Of a stretch of DNA of 64,000 nucleotides, positions 45,111 through 57,090 are shown piece after piece (the stretch's first letter is position 1; the number at the start of each line of letters is the position of its first letter). The position numbers and the translations under genes are program-made. Below the pieces are notes generated by a model. It did not search any database. It was not told the origin of the DNA and worked only from the letters and a program-made list of their open reading frames with translations. Source of the DNA: Molanna angustata (taxonomy: Eukaryota; Arthropoda; Insecta; Trichoptera; Molannidae). The stretch covers positions 9,501,780-9,565,779 of the forward strand of contig OY754982.1 in the NCBI GenBank assembly GCA_963576475.1. The letters are read 5' to 3'.

Positions 45111-45443
45111 CATATGGGGACTGAAAACGGCATCTTCGCTGAACGCTAGTGAGAAAGACAAAGAATGAATGGCACGAAGAATAGTTCAAGAAGTTCCTCT
45201 AGACTCGTGGTCTCGGCATAATAGTGCAAAAAATGACAATCATAGTTGGTGAAAATAATATTCACAGACATGGATTGTCGTGAGATTACTTCAAGCACTC
45301 GAAAACGATAATAGAAACGATAAAAAATGCAGCGATTTACTAAGGTAAAATTAAAAAAGTTACGCTGTTGCATGACCGTCTTTCGAGTGTCATTTTCTTT
45401 CAGGAGTATAATATGCTAAGGGTGAATATAATATACTAAGATT

Positions 45444-45564
45444 CGTATGACGGGAATTATTTAAGAAAAATGTTAGAAAAAGGTAAGGTCCCGTACTGCG
45501 AGAATACTGCTTACAAAACCTCAACTTTTTCTTATATTTTTTCTCAAATAACTCCCGTAATACG
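45444..45564. mobile_element. Small hairpin MITE (family U), copy 2
   Basis: 121 bp: CGTATGACGGGAATTATTTA and complement near 45545-45564, central block AGGTCCCGTACTGCGAGAAT. Related to 32403-32520. Confidence 0.65.
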
Positions 45565-46467
45565 ACCCTAAGTCAGGATTCGAACTTAAGTTCATTGAAC
45601 GATCGCTCTATCTCCCATAAAATATAACTTGTCATTTGCTATGACGTTTTCTTGACGTTTTAATAACAATTTTATAAAATATTCAAAATTAAGTTGTCAG
45701 GTTTGGATCACACCCTCTGACTGAGGTAGGGCGTAATAAAGAAGGAAGTAATGAATGGACTTTGATTGAGACAAGCGTGGGCCGGGAATGAGGGTAGGTG
45801 GCGCACACGGAATGAGGAGTGGAACAGAATTATCATAATCAAGAGAATTTTATTGTTTGCAGGAAGAATTCACTTCGAAGATACGTTTATTTCAATGATC
45901 GAATGATAGGAAGCAAATGATATAAAAACAAAGATTGAAATGAAAAATAATGCATTTAAGTATTTTTGGGTAGCCGAAAGATATACTGAACCTGCACACT
46001 AGCGTGGATTTTAAAGGTGTACAAATAATTAAGAATTTTCAAATGTACTAATTCAAATACATAAAGATGTTTTTGTCATGTTTTGCCATGTTTTTGTAGG
46101 TACGTGAGGAGAGTAACAGACAAAATATTGTGGGCCAATTGTGCACTATGTTAACACATACGAGTTTTATACACTCGCCTTTATACACATGCACATGAAG
46201 ATGTATAAATAAATAAATAAATTATTATTATTTTTATTCTATTAAAATAATGATAAATCATATTTTTAAGTCGTTACGTTACTTATTGGCGTTTATTAAA
46301 ATTATGTACATAATTGTGAATAATACACATTGTTTTGTTTTTTAAAGATTAAACATACTTTTTTATTTTTTAATTTAAATTTATTAAAATTATAGCATAC
46401 GCATTAATTTTTCAATAATGTTTATTAAATTATTTTTCATAATTATAAAAATAAAAGAATATAATGA
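45565..46467. other. No gene recognised
   Basis: A balanced-composition patch at 45700-45850 without a frame, a (TAAA)n tract at 46207-46223, then AT-rich sequence. Confidence 0.35.
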
Positions 46468-46471
46468 ATAA

Positions 46472-47127
46472 GAGGGTGACTGCTGCCAACGTACCTATTT
46501 TTCAATTTGATATACCATCATTATTACTAAATGAATCATTTTGAAAAAAATAACCTATGTAGTTAGTTTGGATATTAATAAAAAGAAATATACCTGAACT
46601 TTTTGATTATGTTCTGTATATATTCTTGTAGGAAAATAATAAGCATACCCCCATTTTAGACATTAATCTTAAATTTCTCAAAAAATATAAGGTATAGAGC
46701 AATATTTTTTTTTATAAATTAAAGAAGAACAGAATACCTGAAAAATATGATATGACGTTGCATTAATGCATCAGGTTAAGTAAATAAACCAAAAAAACTT
46801 TTATTACATATGTAATGGCCCTGAATGGAAAATAAATGTTTTTTAGGTTTATTTACTAAACCTGAAGCATTAATGCAACGTCACATAATATTTTTCTAGA
46901 TATTTTTGTCTTCTTTATAGTTTATTAAAAATATATGATAAACGTTGAAAATCGGGGTATGCCATTATTTTTCTACAAGAATTTATACAGAACATTATCT
47001 TAAAGTTAAGGTATATTTTTGTTTATTGATATCCAAAATATCTAAATTATTTTTTTCAAAACGATGTGATAAGAAGTAATGATGGTATATCAAATTGAAA
47101 AATAGGTACGTTGGCAGCAGTCCCCCC
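46472..47127. mobile_element. Long palindromic element Y, copy 2
   Basis: 656 bp, collinear with 24915-25585, ends GAGGGTGACTGCTGCC and GGCAGCAGTCCCCCC. Flanks ATAA (46468-46471) and TTAA (47128-47131). Both copies retain the near-complete palindrome. Confidence 0.75.
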
Positions 47128-47131
47128 TTAA

Positions 47132-47732
47132 ACCTTGATATTTGTTATATTCATACCAATATTGTAGCTAAATTAATGTTAGTTATTGTCTTAGACAGAC
47201 TTTCGCCTAGTGAGGAAATAAATTCCATTGTACCTTCTATTTTTTAACTATTGTGCTATGGAAATAAAGGAAAAATATGTATTTCTTATTTTGTTTTTGA
47301 AAATATATTATAAAATTTCTCATTTTATGTATTCGTATTACGAAAATTATATTTCAAAACATGTGTCTTTAATTATAATTGAATTAATTCATTGTAGAGA
47401 TGTGAAATGTAATAAATATATTCCCATGACATGATTTATCTTCTAACAATATATTTTCGGTAGCGCCCACAAGTAGGCACCTACCTATAGAGCACGTGTT
47501 GTAATTAATTACTCAACAGTTCACGACAATTATGTGGGTACACCCGAATAGCCTCGCCGGATGCCAAGTGTAATAGGGTATAATATTACTCCCCCATACA
47601 CGCGATAATTCCTTTTAAAGTTGTAATAACTACATGCACTCGCACAACACTACATATGATAAGTTTTTATTGTTTATTCATTTGTAATAGATATAGGATT
47701 TTATTAATTTGGTATAAACATATTGACATGTA
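47132..47732. other. AT-rich sequence, nothing recognised
   Basis: A 68-codon plus-strand frame at 47228 is low-complexity Tyr/Ile-rich. Confidence 0.4.
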
Positions 47733-48540
47733 TTCATCGTCTCGTCAACATTATGCTTAGTCTCATGTACTTGCACTGTTCTTGTGGAAATAAATATTTT
47801 TTATCGTTTAAACCTTCTTAAAATGCAGATTAATGTAATCAATCTAAATCAATTATGTGCATTTATTTTACTTATCCATAACGTTTATTCTATATGTATT
47901 TTTTTATAACAAAATCGTTGTCTATATTATATAGATTTATTTAATCAATCTATTTAATTTATCAATTCACAATTTATAATTAAACTCCACAGGAAATAAA
48001 TAAAAAAAAAATGATTTTGGAAATAAAGATTATAATAAGCTCACAAAGTATTCATATTCTCTACGGAATAGTTTGAGCCTTTTTACGAAAGGACTTATTA
48101 TTTTTGATTTAAATATTCATATAAATATAAAGATTTTTGATTTAATAAAAAAATATTTTTGATTTAAATATTCCATTATGAAATTTTGATAATTTTTCAA
48201 TGCTATTTAATGAAAGTGATGTGCCTTTTTAACAATTTGAAAATATCTTATTTTAAGTTTATTGAGCTTGGGGTCACTTTGAAATATTTAAAAGTTAAAA
48301 AAAATGAGAATCACTGATCAGATATCCTTCAAAATCTAATGGGGTCTAAGCGAGTATTATATAAACAAATTTGCAAATTTTAAGAAGAATCGAATGAGTA
48401 CACGCCAATAAACAATAATGTAATGTATAAACACGCCATATAAAGCACAGCACACAGCACACACACACAGATACATTGTGATGAAACTTTCAGAATACAA
48501 TCTCAGCATGAAAGTAGTTGATAATCTGCAATAAAAAATA
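47733..48540 (+). repeat. Dispersed repeat T, copy 1
   Basis: About 800 bp present in inverted orientation at 58735-59665. Shared blocks in order: ATTCATCGTCTCGTCAACAT, ATAACGTTTATTCTATAT, ACTGATCAGATATCCTTC, CAAATTTGCAAATTTT, and GAATACAATCTCAGCATGA next to a CA-rich tract (48447-48470). No coding capacity, no terminal repeats identified. Confidence 0.7.
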
Positions 48541-48608
48541 ACCTTAAAATTGCGGATTCATAACTCCTTATAAACGTAAACTATCTATAATACGAATGAA
48601 TATTTGTC

Positions 48609-48821
48609 GACCTTCGTGGCTCAGTTGGTTGGGTATCTGACTGCTGATGCAAAGGTCCCGGGTTCGATTCCCGGTGGAGACACAGTTTTTAATTGTGTTT
48701 TCAGTCTGGATCTGTGAGACGATTAAAATCGTAAGTCTCCAGAATGTGCACGTTAAATTAATATTTGACATAGTACCTGTTAGTTGCCCCAGAAATAATA
48801 AATAAATAAATAAATAAATAT
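48609..48821 (+). mobile_element. SINE-1, full-length copy
   Basis: GACCTTCGTGGCTCAGTTGG (A box) and GGGTTCGATTCCCGG (B box), then the SINE body with a deletion of the GGCAACTTGTTATTGGGT segment, and a (TAAA)n tail. Short flanking similarity (GAATAT) may be a target duplication. Inserted just after repeat T. Confidence 0.85.
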
Positions 48822-48852
48822 CGAATATGACTATAGAAAAAAAAATACTAAT

Positions 48853-49320
48853 AAACCGTGGATATCTTTATTACAACTTTATTTCATAGACGTCAAATTA
48901 GGACAGATCAAGAAGTTGTTTAACGTTTGACTGACGCGCCATACCAAATCTTTCAAAATGGTGGATCTTTCACATATGACCCGACGCATATTTGAGATTG
49001 ACAGGAAAATTTAATCCTTATAACGTTTTTCCTTGTAATTCTTCACCACGATCGTTTTAAATTGACTCAAAACGGCACAACGCGGTGTTTGTTTTAATTT
49101 TTCGATGTCAGTTATTCAAAGATTAAATGCACAAATGTATTGTTTTTTGACATATGTGAAGCCAATGTGGCCATATGAAAAAAGGAGGGTATTCGTAATC
49201 TTAGTATGCGTTTATAAGTAAGATTTTTTAATACTGACCTTAAGTATTTTGAATAAGCTTTTAACGAAATCTAACGACGTAAAACTGGCAGTCGCTATCT
49301 CTTGCTCTATAGGATATTAC
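48853..49320 (-). repeat. Dispersed repeat W, copy 2
   Basis: Inverted relative to 10590-11195. The outer end AATAAACCGTGGATATC corresponds to the CACGGTTTATAA end of copy 1. Confidence 0.6.
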
Positions 49321-50769
49321 GTTTGCTGTACTTCATTATGATTTTGATATAGATTTCTAAAAATATTCTGATACGAAAATGGTAACTATGTATTGACAGG
49401 ATGAAACATGACTCGTTTTATTTCCCCTGCGATTTTCTTTAATGCAATTTAAAATTCCTCGCTTAGTAAAAAATGTAGATAGGTCCCCTCGAGAAGGTCC
49501 CAGGTCCCAGATGATAGAGGAGAATCCTCAAAGTGTGAACAAGGTATTGAGCCATTTCATATTTATGGCAACAGTAAAATCTCCATTGCTTCAGTTTTAG
49601 GTAAAGCAAGACTTCAGAGGTCTGCGTCAAGGATGGCAATCCCGGGATTCCTGAATCCCGAAGATATAAAAAAAACATTTTATTTATTTACTAACCAGAT
49701 GTTTCGTACATGGCTACGTAGGGACGCCAGTTATCAGTATTTGGGTCCATTATACTCTTCCGAAGAAGCGCACTACGTAGCGTTGGGGAGGGTTTGCAAT
49801 CTGCGCAGGTAATTATGAATTCGGGTTTTAAAAAGACCCGGGTTGTAATAAGGTGGAAACACAGGATTCGGAAGATCGTTCTACAGCCGCGCTACTGTGT
49901 TAATAAATGAGCGACTAGTTCGTGTATATTGAAGGTTTTCTGTGAACGGGTGTTGAGATTGTCTATTGTGAATGGGTGGCAGAGGAACCAGAGATGCAAG
50001 TTCTTCTGAGCATCTCCCGTGGTACTATCTATAGAATAAACTTAGAATTGTTTGCGTTATATAATGGTAATTTGGTAATGGAACATACAATAAAAATATA
50101 AAAAAAAACATTGCTTTGAATACCTATAATTTATATAAAGACTAGAGTTACGAGAGACTAGGAAATTGAAGTTTTTGTCTTTTTTGAATATACGAATAAA
50201 TTATATGGGAAAAATGCGAACAGAAGCACAAATTTATTCTCGTTTATAAGCGTAAGAAATAATTTAAAAAATATATGCACTCTGCTGAAAAATGAGCCTA
50301 GGACGTCCGCAAAGAAACTAAACAGTTTACCACTAAGCCACGGGTTAATATTAATCAGAAGCATAATGATTTTCGGGATCGAATAATAATTGATTGACCT
50401 GAATCCCAGGTGCGTCAGCCCTGGACCCGTTAGAAAAGGTGAAAAATGCGAAGAAAAAAGGCGGAAATTTCGTAGGAGATAAATTGTATCAGGGTCCCAT
50501 GGGACATAAAGACGGTAGACAGGATGGAGCATGAATGGTTAACAAACTTATCAGGGACCTGTCCCGTTGTAGGACCCGCCGACCGAAGGGGCGGTTGTAC
50601 ACGACAACAGGACGCCTTTCAAAACAAGATAATATAATTTGTGGACCTCTAAACCATTTACAAATATCGCACATTACTCTTTTAGACTTGTTACTTACAG
50701 AGGCATGAACAGACAATATGATATAGCAAAAATATTACATAAAGATATAATGCACTTATCTTTTTCTTC
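49321..50769. other. No gene recognised
   Basis: 49460-50640 is of mixed composition with several overlapping frames (up to 124 codons on the minus strand at 50158-50532), none with a recognisable domain. A short segment near 50395-50430 resembles the tandem unit at 21985-22255. Confidence 0.3.
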
Positions 50770-50880
50770 TTCATCAGACTGTTTATTTATTTATTTAAAT
50801 CTTTCTGTACACATAATCAGTACACTGGCGGGCTTATTGCCTAATGGAAATTTCTTCCAACCAAGACATATGCAGTGGAG
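50770..50880 (-). pseudogene. LINE 3' end fragment
   Basis: On the minus strand, CCATTAGGCAATAAGCCCGC is followed by TGTACTGATTATGTGTACAG and a (TAAA)n tract (50779-50800). This is the form of a LINE 3' terminus; a related GGTTTATTGCCTAATGG occurs at 41282. Confidence 0.5.
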
Positions 50881-51103
50881 ACAAGATCTGACATGACCAG
50901 AACAAAAAACCTCCTATGAACATCGGAAATGAAGGTTTTAATGGCTATCACAGGGAAGACGCTTAGGGACAGAATTCGTGTTAGCGCCGATTGCTGAATT
51001 GCAATTCGGGCTATAAAACGACAAAACAAAAGTGGACTGTACAATTATCGAAGATTGAAGGAAGATATTTTGGTTTCAATAATATTGTCACAGGCTATGC
51101 ATT

Positions 51104-52739
51104 AGATTTTTTTTTTTTTTTTTTATTTTTTTATTTTAAAAATTATACATTAATGATAAAAAGAATTATAAACAGTATCTTAAAATTAAATTATTTAATA
51201 TCTATTCATCCCTCAGTTGAGATCAAATCTCGTGTTCGAGGGAGGAGCACAGTCATTTGTGCGGTTCATTTATTTCAATAACATATAATATTACTAAAAA
51301 TAACACGCATATATTTAAATTAATATTACGCGAACTGGTGAACAGTTTACGGATGAACCCTCACCAATGGAGCATACTCTAGTATACGCAAGCGCATACT
51401 GAGAACCGCGAACTGCATTTGCCGTTCACAGGGCCCCACTAGCAGGCATTCACCGTTCACCGTCCACCGTCACGAAACAAAAACCACTAACCGCAAAAAC
51501 TGGAATACAATAAAAATACATTAATTACATCAAGAACAAATTCAAATAAATTACTCATCAAAAACAAAATCAATATTTCTTATATAATAACAGACAACAT
51601 CAAAAAATTATATATACACATAACATATCATCAAAAAAAAAAAAGTACACACAACTTAACACCAAAAAAAAAAAAAAAATTTACACTCACAATTTGGCGT
51701 AATTTGGAAATATAAAAAATGAAAATAAAATAAAAAAAAACAACAAAACAAAAATCCATCACTGGATGTAATTATAATTGTTAATATGTTTTATAATAGA
51801 ATTTTTAAATTGTATATATTCCTTCATTTTCCTCAATTCATCTGGAAGGTCATTAAAATGTTTTATTCCCAGGTATGTAAAGTGGTGCTGGGCTGCAGAT
51901 GTATTGACGCGAGGGATAGCAATATTATTTTTCGATCTGGTTCTATTGTTGTTTTCATGTATTTCACTATAATATTTTTTAAATGTTGTTAAAAGAGTAT
52001 ATTTTTTATATAAATTGTTTAGCTTTAGTACACGAAATTGTTTGAATACTTCATTGGAGGGAAAGTCTATTGGTTTCTTTAAGATTATTTTTATGATCAG
52101 TTTCTGAGTGATTTCAATCGGTTTTAAATTAGTTTTATACGTTCCACCCCATCCAAGGATTCCATATTGTAGAATAGATTGTACAAAGGCAAAGTATAAT
52201 ATTTTTAAATTTTGGATTGTCAGTATATTACGCAGTTGTAGAAATATGTAAATTAACTTTCTCATTCTATTTTTTGTTAACTCTATGAAGTGTTTCCATT
52301 TTAAATTTTTATCAATGGTAATTCCAAGGTATTTTACTTCGTCCTTTTTAGCTATTTTATTTTGAGTTTCGTTTTCTTGTATTATATTTATGTTGATATT
52401 ATTCGTTATTTCATTGACGTTTAGACAAAAGGGAACGAAAACTGTTTTTTCTGAGTTTAATGAAAGTAAATTATCATCGAACCATATTTTGAGTTTATTA
52501 ATACCTTTATTGGCTAAGTATGTTACATTTTTCCACGAATTTTCTTTAAAAATGAGTACAGTGTCGTCGGCATATGAAATTATTTTTCCGTTCAGATCAA
52601 TATTAAATATTTCATTTACGTAGATTATAAATAGTATTGGGCCTATAACTGTACCTTGTGGGATTCCGAAATTACTTGTTAGGGGTTCACTTATATGATT
52701 GTTTACTTTAGTGTATTGTTCTCTGTTATTGAGATAGCT
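51104..52739 (-). mobile_element. LINE-B, 3' part (split by LINE-C)
   Basis: The minus strand reads continuously from 52739 to a stop at 51759: SYLNNREQYTKVNNHI, GIPQGTVIGPILFIIYVNE (motif B), ISYADDTVLIF (motif C, about 52565-52600), KYLGITIDKNLKWKHFIEL, RNILTIQNLKILYFAFVQSI and YLGIKHFNDLPDELRK near the C-terminus. There are 327 codons without a stop. An AT-rich 3' UTR follows to a long T-run on the plus strand (51104-51128), probably the poly(A) end. Together with 55405-56360 it makes one reverse transcriptase related to LINE-A. Confidence 0.85.
51759..52739 (-). pseudogene. LINE-B reverse transcriptase, C-terminal exon-like half
   Basis: Carries RT motifs B and C, the thumb and the C-terminal domain, in a single open frame. 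The catalytic motif A lies in the other half (55405-55637). The first ATG in frame (52265) lies after the catalytic motif, so it is not a real start. Separated from its N-terminal half only by the LINE-C insertion: joining 55405 to 52739 loses no obvious residues relative to LINE-A (KTWLFS / SYLNNR versus LNWFKTYLSNR). Confidence 0.85.
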
Positions 52740-55404
52740 ATATTTATTTATTTATTTATTTATTTTATTTTGGGAAACAAAACAGCTGTTACATGTTTTA
52801 CATTAATAAAAAAATAACAATCAGGAAAGTAAGCCAATTACATTGTTCCACAGAATAATATACATAATAAAAGACAATTCAGTACAAAGTCAAAGACAAA
52901 AGTGTGGTGTAAGTGTACAATTGTGATGTGTGTGTATGTGTGTGTGTGTGTATGTGTGTATTTTATGAAGCGAGGGTGGGACATGAAGAAAGGTAGGAGA
53001 GGAGGAAAGGGTGAGTTGTCATATTAATACAGTATTGGACATACCAAAAATTGTACAATTTGGTACATAAAGTATTCATTATAATATTGATGTTAGTTGT
53101 TTTTTTAATGAATGTAGGCTATTGTTAAAAATATCTGGCTTATGATTAAGGTTATTGTACATATTGCAGCTGCGGTTAATAAAAGTGTTGTTTGCATAGT
53201 TTGTTCTTGAGTATTTAGTGTAAAAGAGGAGATTCTGGCGGTTTTGTCTGGCGGGGCAGTTGAATGGGATTTGTCCTATGAGATACGGACTATCTATTTG
53301 GTTGTTAAGTAATTTATATAGGAAACATATATCAGTTATACCCCTTCTTTTGTTAAGTGGTAACATTTGGTGATGTTTTAAAGATTCCTCATAACTGATA
53401 CCAAATCGCCTAGTTCTAAAATCGAGGTGTTTGATGAATTTTTTTTGGATTCTTTCTATGTTATTTATGTGCAACTTATAATGAGGATTCCATACAGTGG
53501 TTGCGAATTCCACGTGACTTCGAACATATGCGTTAAATAAAATTTTTAGACAGTCAATATTCTTAAATGGTTTGGTCACCCTTAGGACAAAGCCTAAACC
53601 CTTGTAGCTTCTACTAATAACATTATTAATGTGGGAAATAAAGTTAAGCTTATCGTCCACAATTACTCCCAGGTCTTTTGCCTCGGATTTACGGGAGAGA
53701 CTGGAGTCATTGATTTTGTAAATGAATTCGATGGGAGTTTTTATTCTTTTAAATGTTACAATGAAACATTTTCCGGTGTTAAGGTAAAGATGGTTTTTTT
53801 TGCAGTATTCGGTGAGATTGTCAATGTCATTTTGTAGTTGTAGGCAGTCTTGAGTTGATCGAATAGTTTTAAATAATTTAGTGTCGTCAGCAAATAGAAT
53901 TATTTCGGAATTTTTAATACAAGTGGATATGTCATTTATATATATAAGAAAGAGCAAAGGTCCAAGATGAGATCCTTGAGGAACTCCGGATGGTGTAGGT
54001 CTAAAGCATGATGTAAACCCTCTCACAGCAACTGCTTGAGATCGATTCTTAACATAAGATTCAAGCCATCTATATAGATTACCGCGTATGCCGAAGTTCC
54101 AAATTTTTAATAACAAAATGTCGTGGTTAATCTTGTCAAAGGCTTTAGCGAAATCCATGTATATCGCGTCAAGTTGGTAATTCTCATGTAGAGCTGATAT
54201 TGCGACCTGAGAGAATTCTAAAATATTTGTTTCAACTGATCTTTTACAAAGAAATCCATGTTGCTTTTCGGAGATTGCAGTCCTAATAATTGGGTTAATT
54301 TGGTCTACAACAATTTTTTCTAATATCTTACTGAATAATGTCAGCTTAGAAATCGGTCTATAGTTTTCAATATTATTAACATCGCCGTTTTTGTGGATAG
54401 GGGTAATGAGTGCTCTTTTCCATATATTTGGTAAGGAGCCCTCGCTAAAGGTTCGTTGGAAAATTATAGCTAGGGGAACGGAAATTTCTGCAGCGCACTC
54501 CTTTATTAATATTGCTGGTATATTATCACAACCTGGTCCTTTGGTAACATTTATGCTTGCTAGGTATTTATACACCATGTTGTGGTTTATTTCAATATTT
54601 TCTAAGGTGATGTTAGGATTAAATTCGGCTCGAATTTGATCTGTTAATGAAATTGGTGTGTCAAGAAAGACTGAACTAAAGTAGTCATTAAATGCATTGC
54701 ATATTGATTGGCCATCATGAACAGTTAATTGATTGTAGTTCATTGTGCTTGGTAAATTATTATTTGCGGATCGCTTAGATTTTACAAACGACCATAGTTT
54801 TTTGGGACTTTGTTTGATAGCTGATTCTATATTGGTTAAATACTGTTGGTAACACAGATGTGTTATACGTTTTTGTCGCGCACGTAAGATAGAAAATGAT
54901 TGATAGTCGACGGGATTTCCAAATTTTCTCCAATTTTTATGGTATTTTGATTTTTCTTTAATAATTTTAATGAGTGATTTATTAAACCACGGAGGATAAT
55001 TCGTCGTTGAGGAGATTATCTTTGTTGGCACACAGTTTGATGTTAAGTTATTTAGGACATTGTAAAATATAGTTAGGGAATCCTCTACGTTTAGGTTAGT
55101 TAACTGTTCTTCCCAATTCATGTTCCGTAATTCTGTCCTAATTTTATTATAATCAGCTTTATGGAATAATTGTATTTTCCTAGTATTTTGGTTTAGGGTT
55201 TTATTAACAGAGTCATTGATGTTATCTTTGATAATAACCTCCACCGATTTATGATGACAATCTTCTGGGACTAGAGGATATTCGCAGGGTGAAATAAAAC
55301 AATTGTGGGAGTTCGAGATAATTAAGTCCAGGATTTTTCCCGTTGCGTTTCGGTGTGTATTATATTGGTACATAGATGTTAGTGATAGAAAATCTACGAG
55401 CAAG
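52740..55404 (-). mobile_element. LINE-C: 5'-truncated Jockey-like LINE inside LINE-B
   Basis: 2.66 kb on the minus strand. It starts inside the endonuclease domain, runs through a full reverse transcriptase to TAA at 53079, and has a 3' UTR with a (CA)n tract (52919-52965) and a (TAAA)n tail (52740-52776). The insertion point is inside the LINE-B reverse-transcriptase coding region, between motifs A and B. No clear target duplication was seen at the two junctions. Confidence 0.9.
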
Positions 55405-55637
55405 GAGAATAACCAAGTTTTAACTGTCTTTTGCAATCCAATGTCATTTATTTTATTAATTAATTTAGTATGAGATACACTGTCAAATGCTTTTCTTAGG
55501 TCTACAAAAATACCTATACATTTTTTTCTATTGTCTAGAGCGTCGATTATTTCGGATGTTAATTCAGCAATGGCGTCCTGTGTTCCCATATTTTCCCGGA
55601 ATCCGTATTGTTGATTGTTTATGATATTTTTTTTCAT
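53079..55637 (-). pseudogene. Chimeric 852-codon frame: LINE-B fused to LINE-C
   Basis: Residues 1 to about 78 are LINE-B (NNQQYGFRENMGTQDAIAEL, then GIFVDLRKAFDSVSH, its catalytic motif A). From about residue 79 the frame is LINE-C: the C-terminal part of an apurinic-like endonuclease (TGKILDLIISNS; H-H-K-S near residue 120), a linker with YPPWFNKSLIKIIKEK, then the reverse transcriptase with YRPISKLTLFSKILEKIV, YMDFAKAFDKINHD (catalytic Asp about 495), SGVPQGSHLGPLLFLIYIND and LFADDTKLF (catalytic pair about 584-585). The C-terminus ends in a Jockey-type tail. The fusion is in frame by chance of insertion. ATG at 55637 is created by an upstream frameshift and is not a natural start. Confidence 0.85.
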
Positions 55638-56360
55638 TTAGAAATTTTAATAATTGTTTTTTCACAATTTTTTCAAAAATTTTTGCTATATTCGATACAA
55701 GGGTAATTGGCCTATAGTTGCTAACAATATCTTGACTTCCGCTTTTGTAAATTGGTGTGATTACTGTCGGAAATGTTCCTAGTGCAAGACTTAAATTAAT
55801 GATAAATGTTAATGGTTTACAAATGTGTTGGCTCACGTTCTTTAATAGTTCTGCAGTTATTCCGTCATGTCCAGGCGCTGATCCACCTTTAAGACTTTTA
55901 ATTATTTCTAATACTTCATTCTCATTAGTTTCTTTAAATTCAGATAAATTGTTAGGGTTGTTTAGATCATTGTTAATTTGGTCGTTTGTGTAGTTTTTAT
56001 TTATATTTTTGGCCAAGTTTTCTCCAACGGATACAAAATATTCATTGAATATTTTTGCGCATTGCTTTGGATTTTCATTTACCTGTATGATATTATTTCC
56101 ATCATTTATTTGTTTAATGTCTATTTTCTTTTTGGTTTTATTAGTTATTTCATTTATTATATTCCATGTCTTTTTACTGTCGTGGCAGTTTTTTAAGAGT
56201 TTTAATTCATAATATTTGTCTTTGGTTTTCTTTATTAAATGAGTAAGTAGATTTCTGTATCTTTTATAATATCTCTTTATATTTTCATTGTCCGGGTATT
56301 TTTTGGTAAGTTTAAAAGTTTTTTCTCTTTTTCTCTCTTTCGATTGAATCTTCAATCTGT
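55405..56360 (-). pseudogene. LINE-B, N-terminal half of the RT region
   Basis: The minus strand from about 56360: LKIQSKERKREKTFKL, RYYKRYRNLLTHLIKKTK, KKTWNIINEITNKT, FNEYFVSVGENLAKNI, SAPGHDGITAELLKN, VSNYRPITLVSNIAKIFEKI, aligned end to end with LINE-A (YKRYRN, KKTWKIINE, FNEYFAKIGK). Two defects: about five residues missing after GTFP compared with LINE-A (FPDFLKKSVISPI versus FPTVITPI), and a frameshift in a run of eight A at 55628-55635 that switches the frame used in the 852-codon ORF. The 5' end is truncated at about the same region as LINE-A. Confidence 0.85.
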
Positions 56361-56734
56361 GTTTGTGTGAAATGCCGGTAACAAGGAAACGAAAGGATTT
56401 GAGATAGGACTCACCAAATATTCGATTCGCCTCCTTTCACTGTTGCACTGATAAATGTTTCAGTTTACGAGAACTTTCTTATCGTTATAAGATCGATGTT
56501 TTATCTAAATTATCTAAATTATCGATGTTTTGCGACGAACGAATTTTACGTAACACAAACGACAACGAGCGAAATGTAACAGTGCTTGCGACAGGCGAAC
56601 GACGACGACTGATTGGCCTTGAAGGTCGGATAGGACATGTACAGTGGTATGGAGAGGTATGGGGAGGGTAGTTCGTACCATTGCGCTGATAAACGATGAT
56701 TTGTATTATTTATTATTTTGGCGCGTAAATTCGG
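56361..56734. other. No gene recognised
   Basis: Contains small direct repeats (TTATCTAAATTATC near 56500) and no clear frame. Confidence 0.4.
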
Positions 56735-57090
56735 AATACCGAAACAATACCAGACTTGTGAGACCGAGGACATCATACGATGGAGTAAAGATTAGAGAAT
56801 ATTCTGGAGGGACCACGCCAACAGGATGGACGCATCTCGAATCCCATCCATAGCGGCAAACGAAATCCCACTAGGGCATCGCCTCCCCGGAAGAAAGGGA
56901 TGGCATGACCATGTGAATGATATTTTAAAAGAAGGAAACCTAAGAAGCTTGAACAATAGACAAGCTTGTATGAGACGATGCATGGATGTAAAGAAAACGT
57001 GGAATGTGTGCAAAGAAAGAGGTGTATGGCGCTCGGTTTCCTCTGCTTACCCCGTTAGGGACATGTTTTGATGATTTTTTTTTTTTTTTT
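56735..57090 (+). pseudogene. LINE C-terminal remnant
   Basis: Plus strand: REYSGG (frame break), DHANRMDASRIPSIAANEIP, LGHRLPGRKGWHDHVNDILK, then CMDVKKTWNVCKERGVWRSV. The order 'W..H..RM...R.P..A....P.G.R..GRP..RW.D' is a LINE C-terminus. It is followed by CCGTTAGGGACATGTTTTGA and a T-run. Reasonably well preserved for 80 codons, but the N-terminal part is gone. Confidence 0.65.

Noticed and set aside
50158..50532. 124-codon minus-strand frame
   Set aside because: Leu/Phe/Ser-rich without a recognisable domain or signal; frames of this length are expected by chance in 64 kb.
53079..55637. A single novel gene with two reverse-transcriptase segments
   Set aside because: The junction at about residue 78 coincides with the insertion of LINE-C into LINE-B, and LINE-B resumes at 52739; it is a nested insertion, not a fusion gene.
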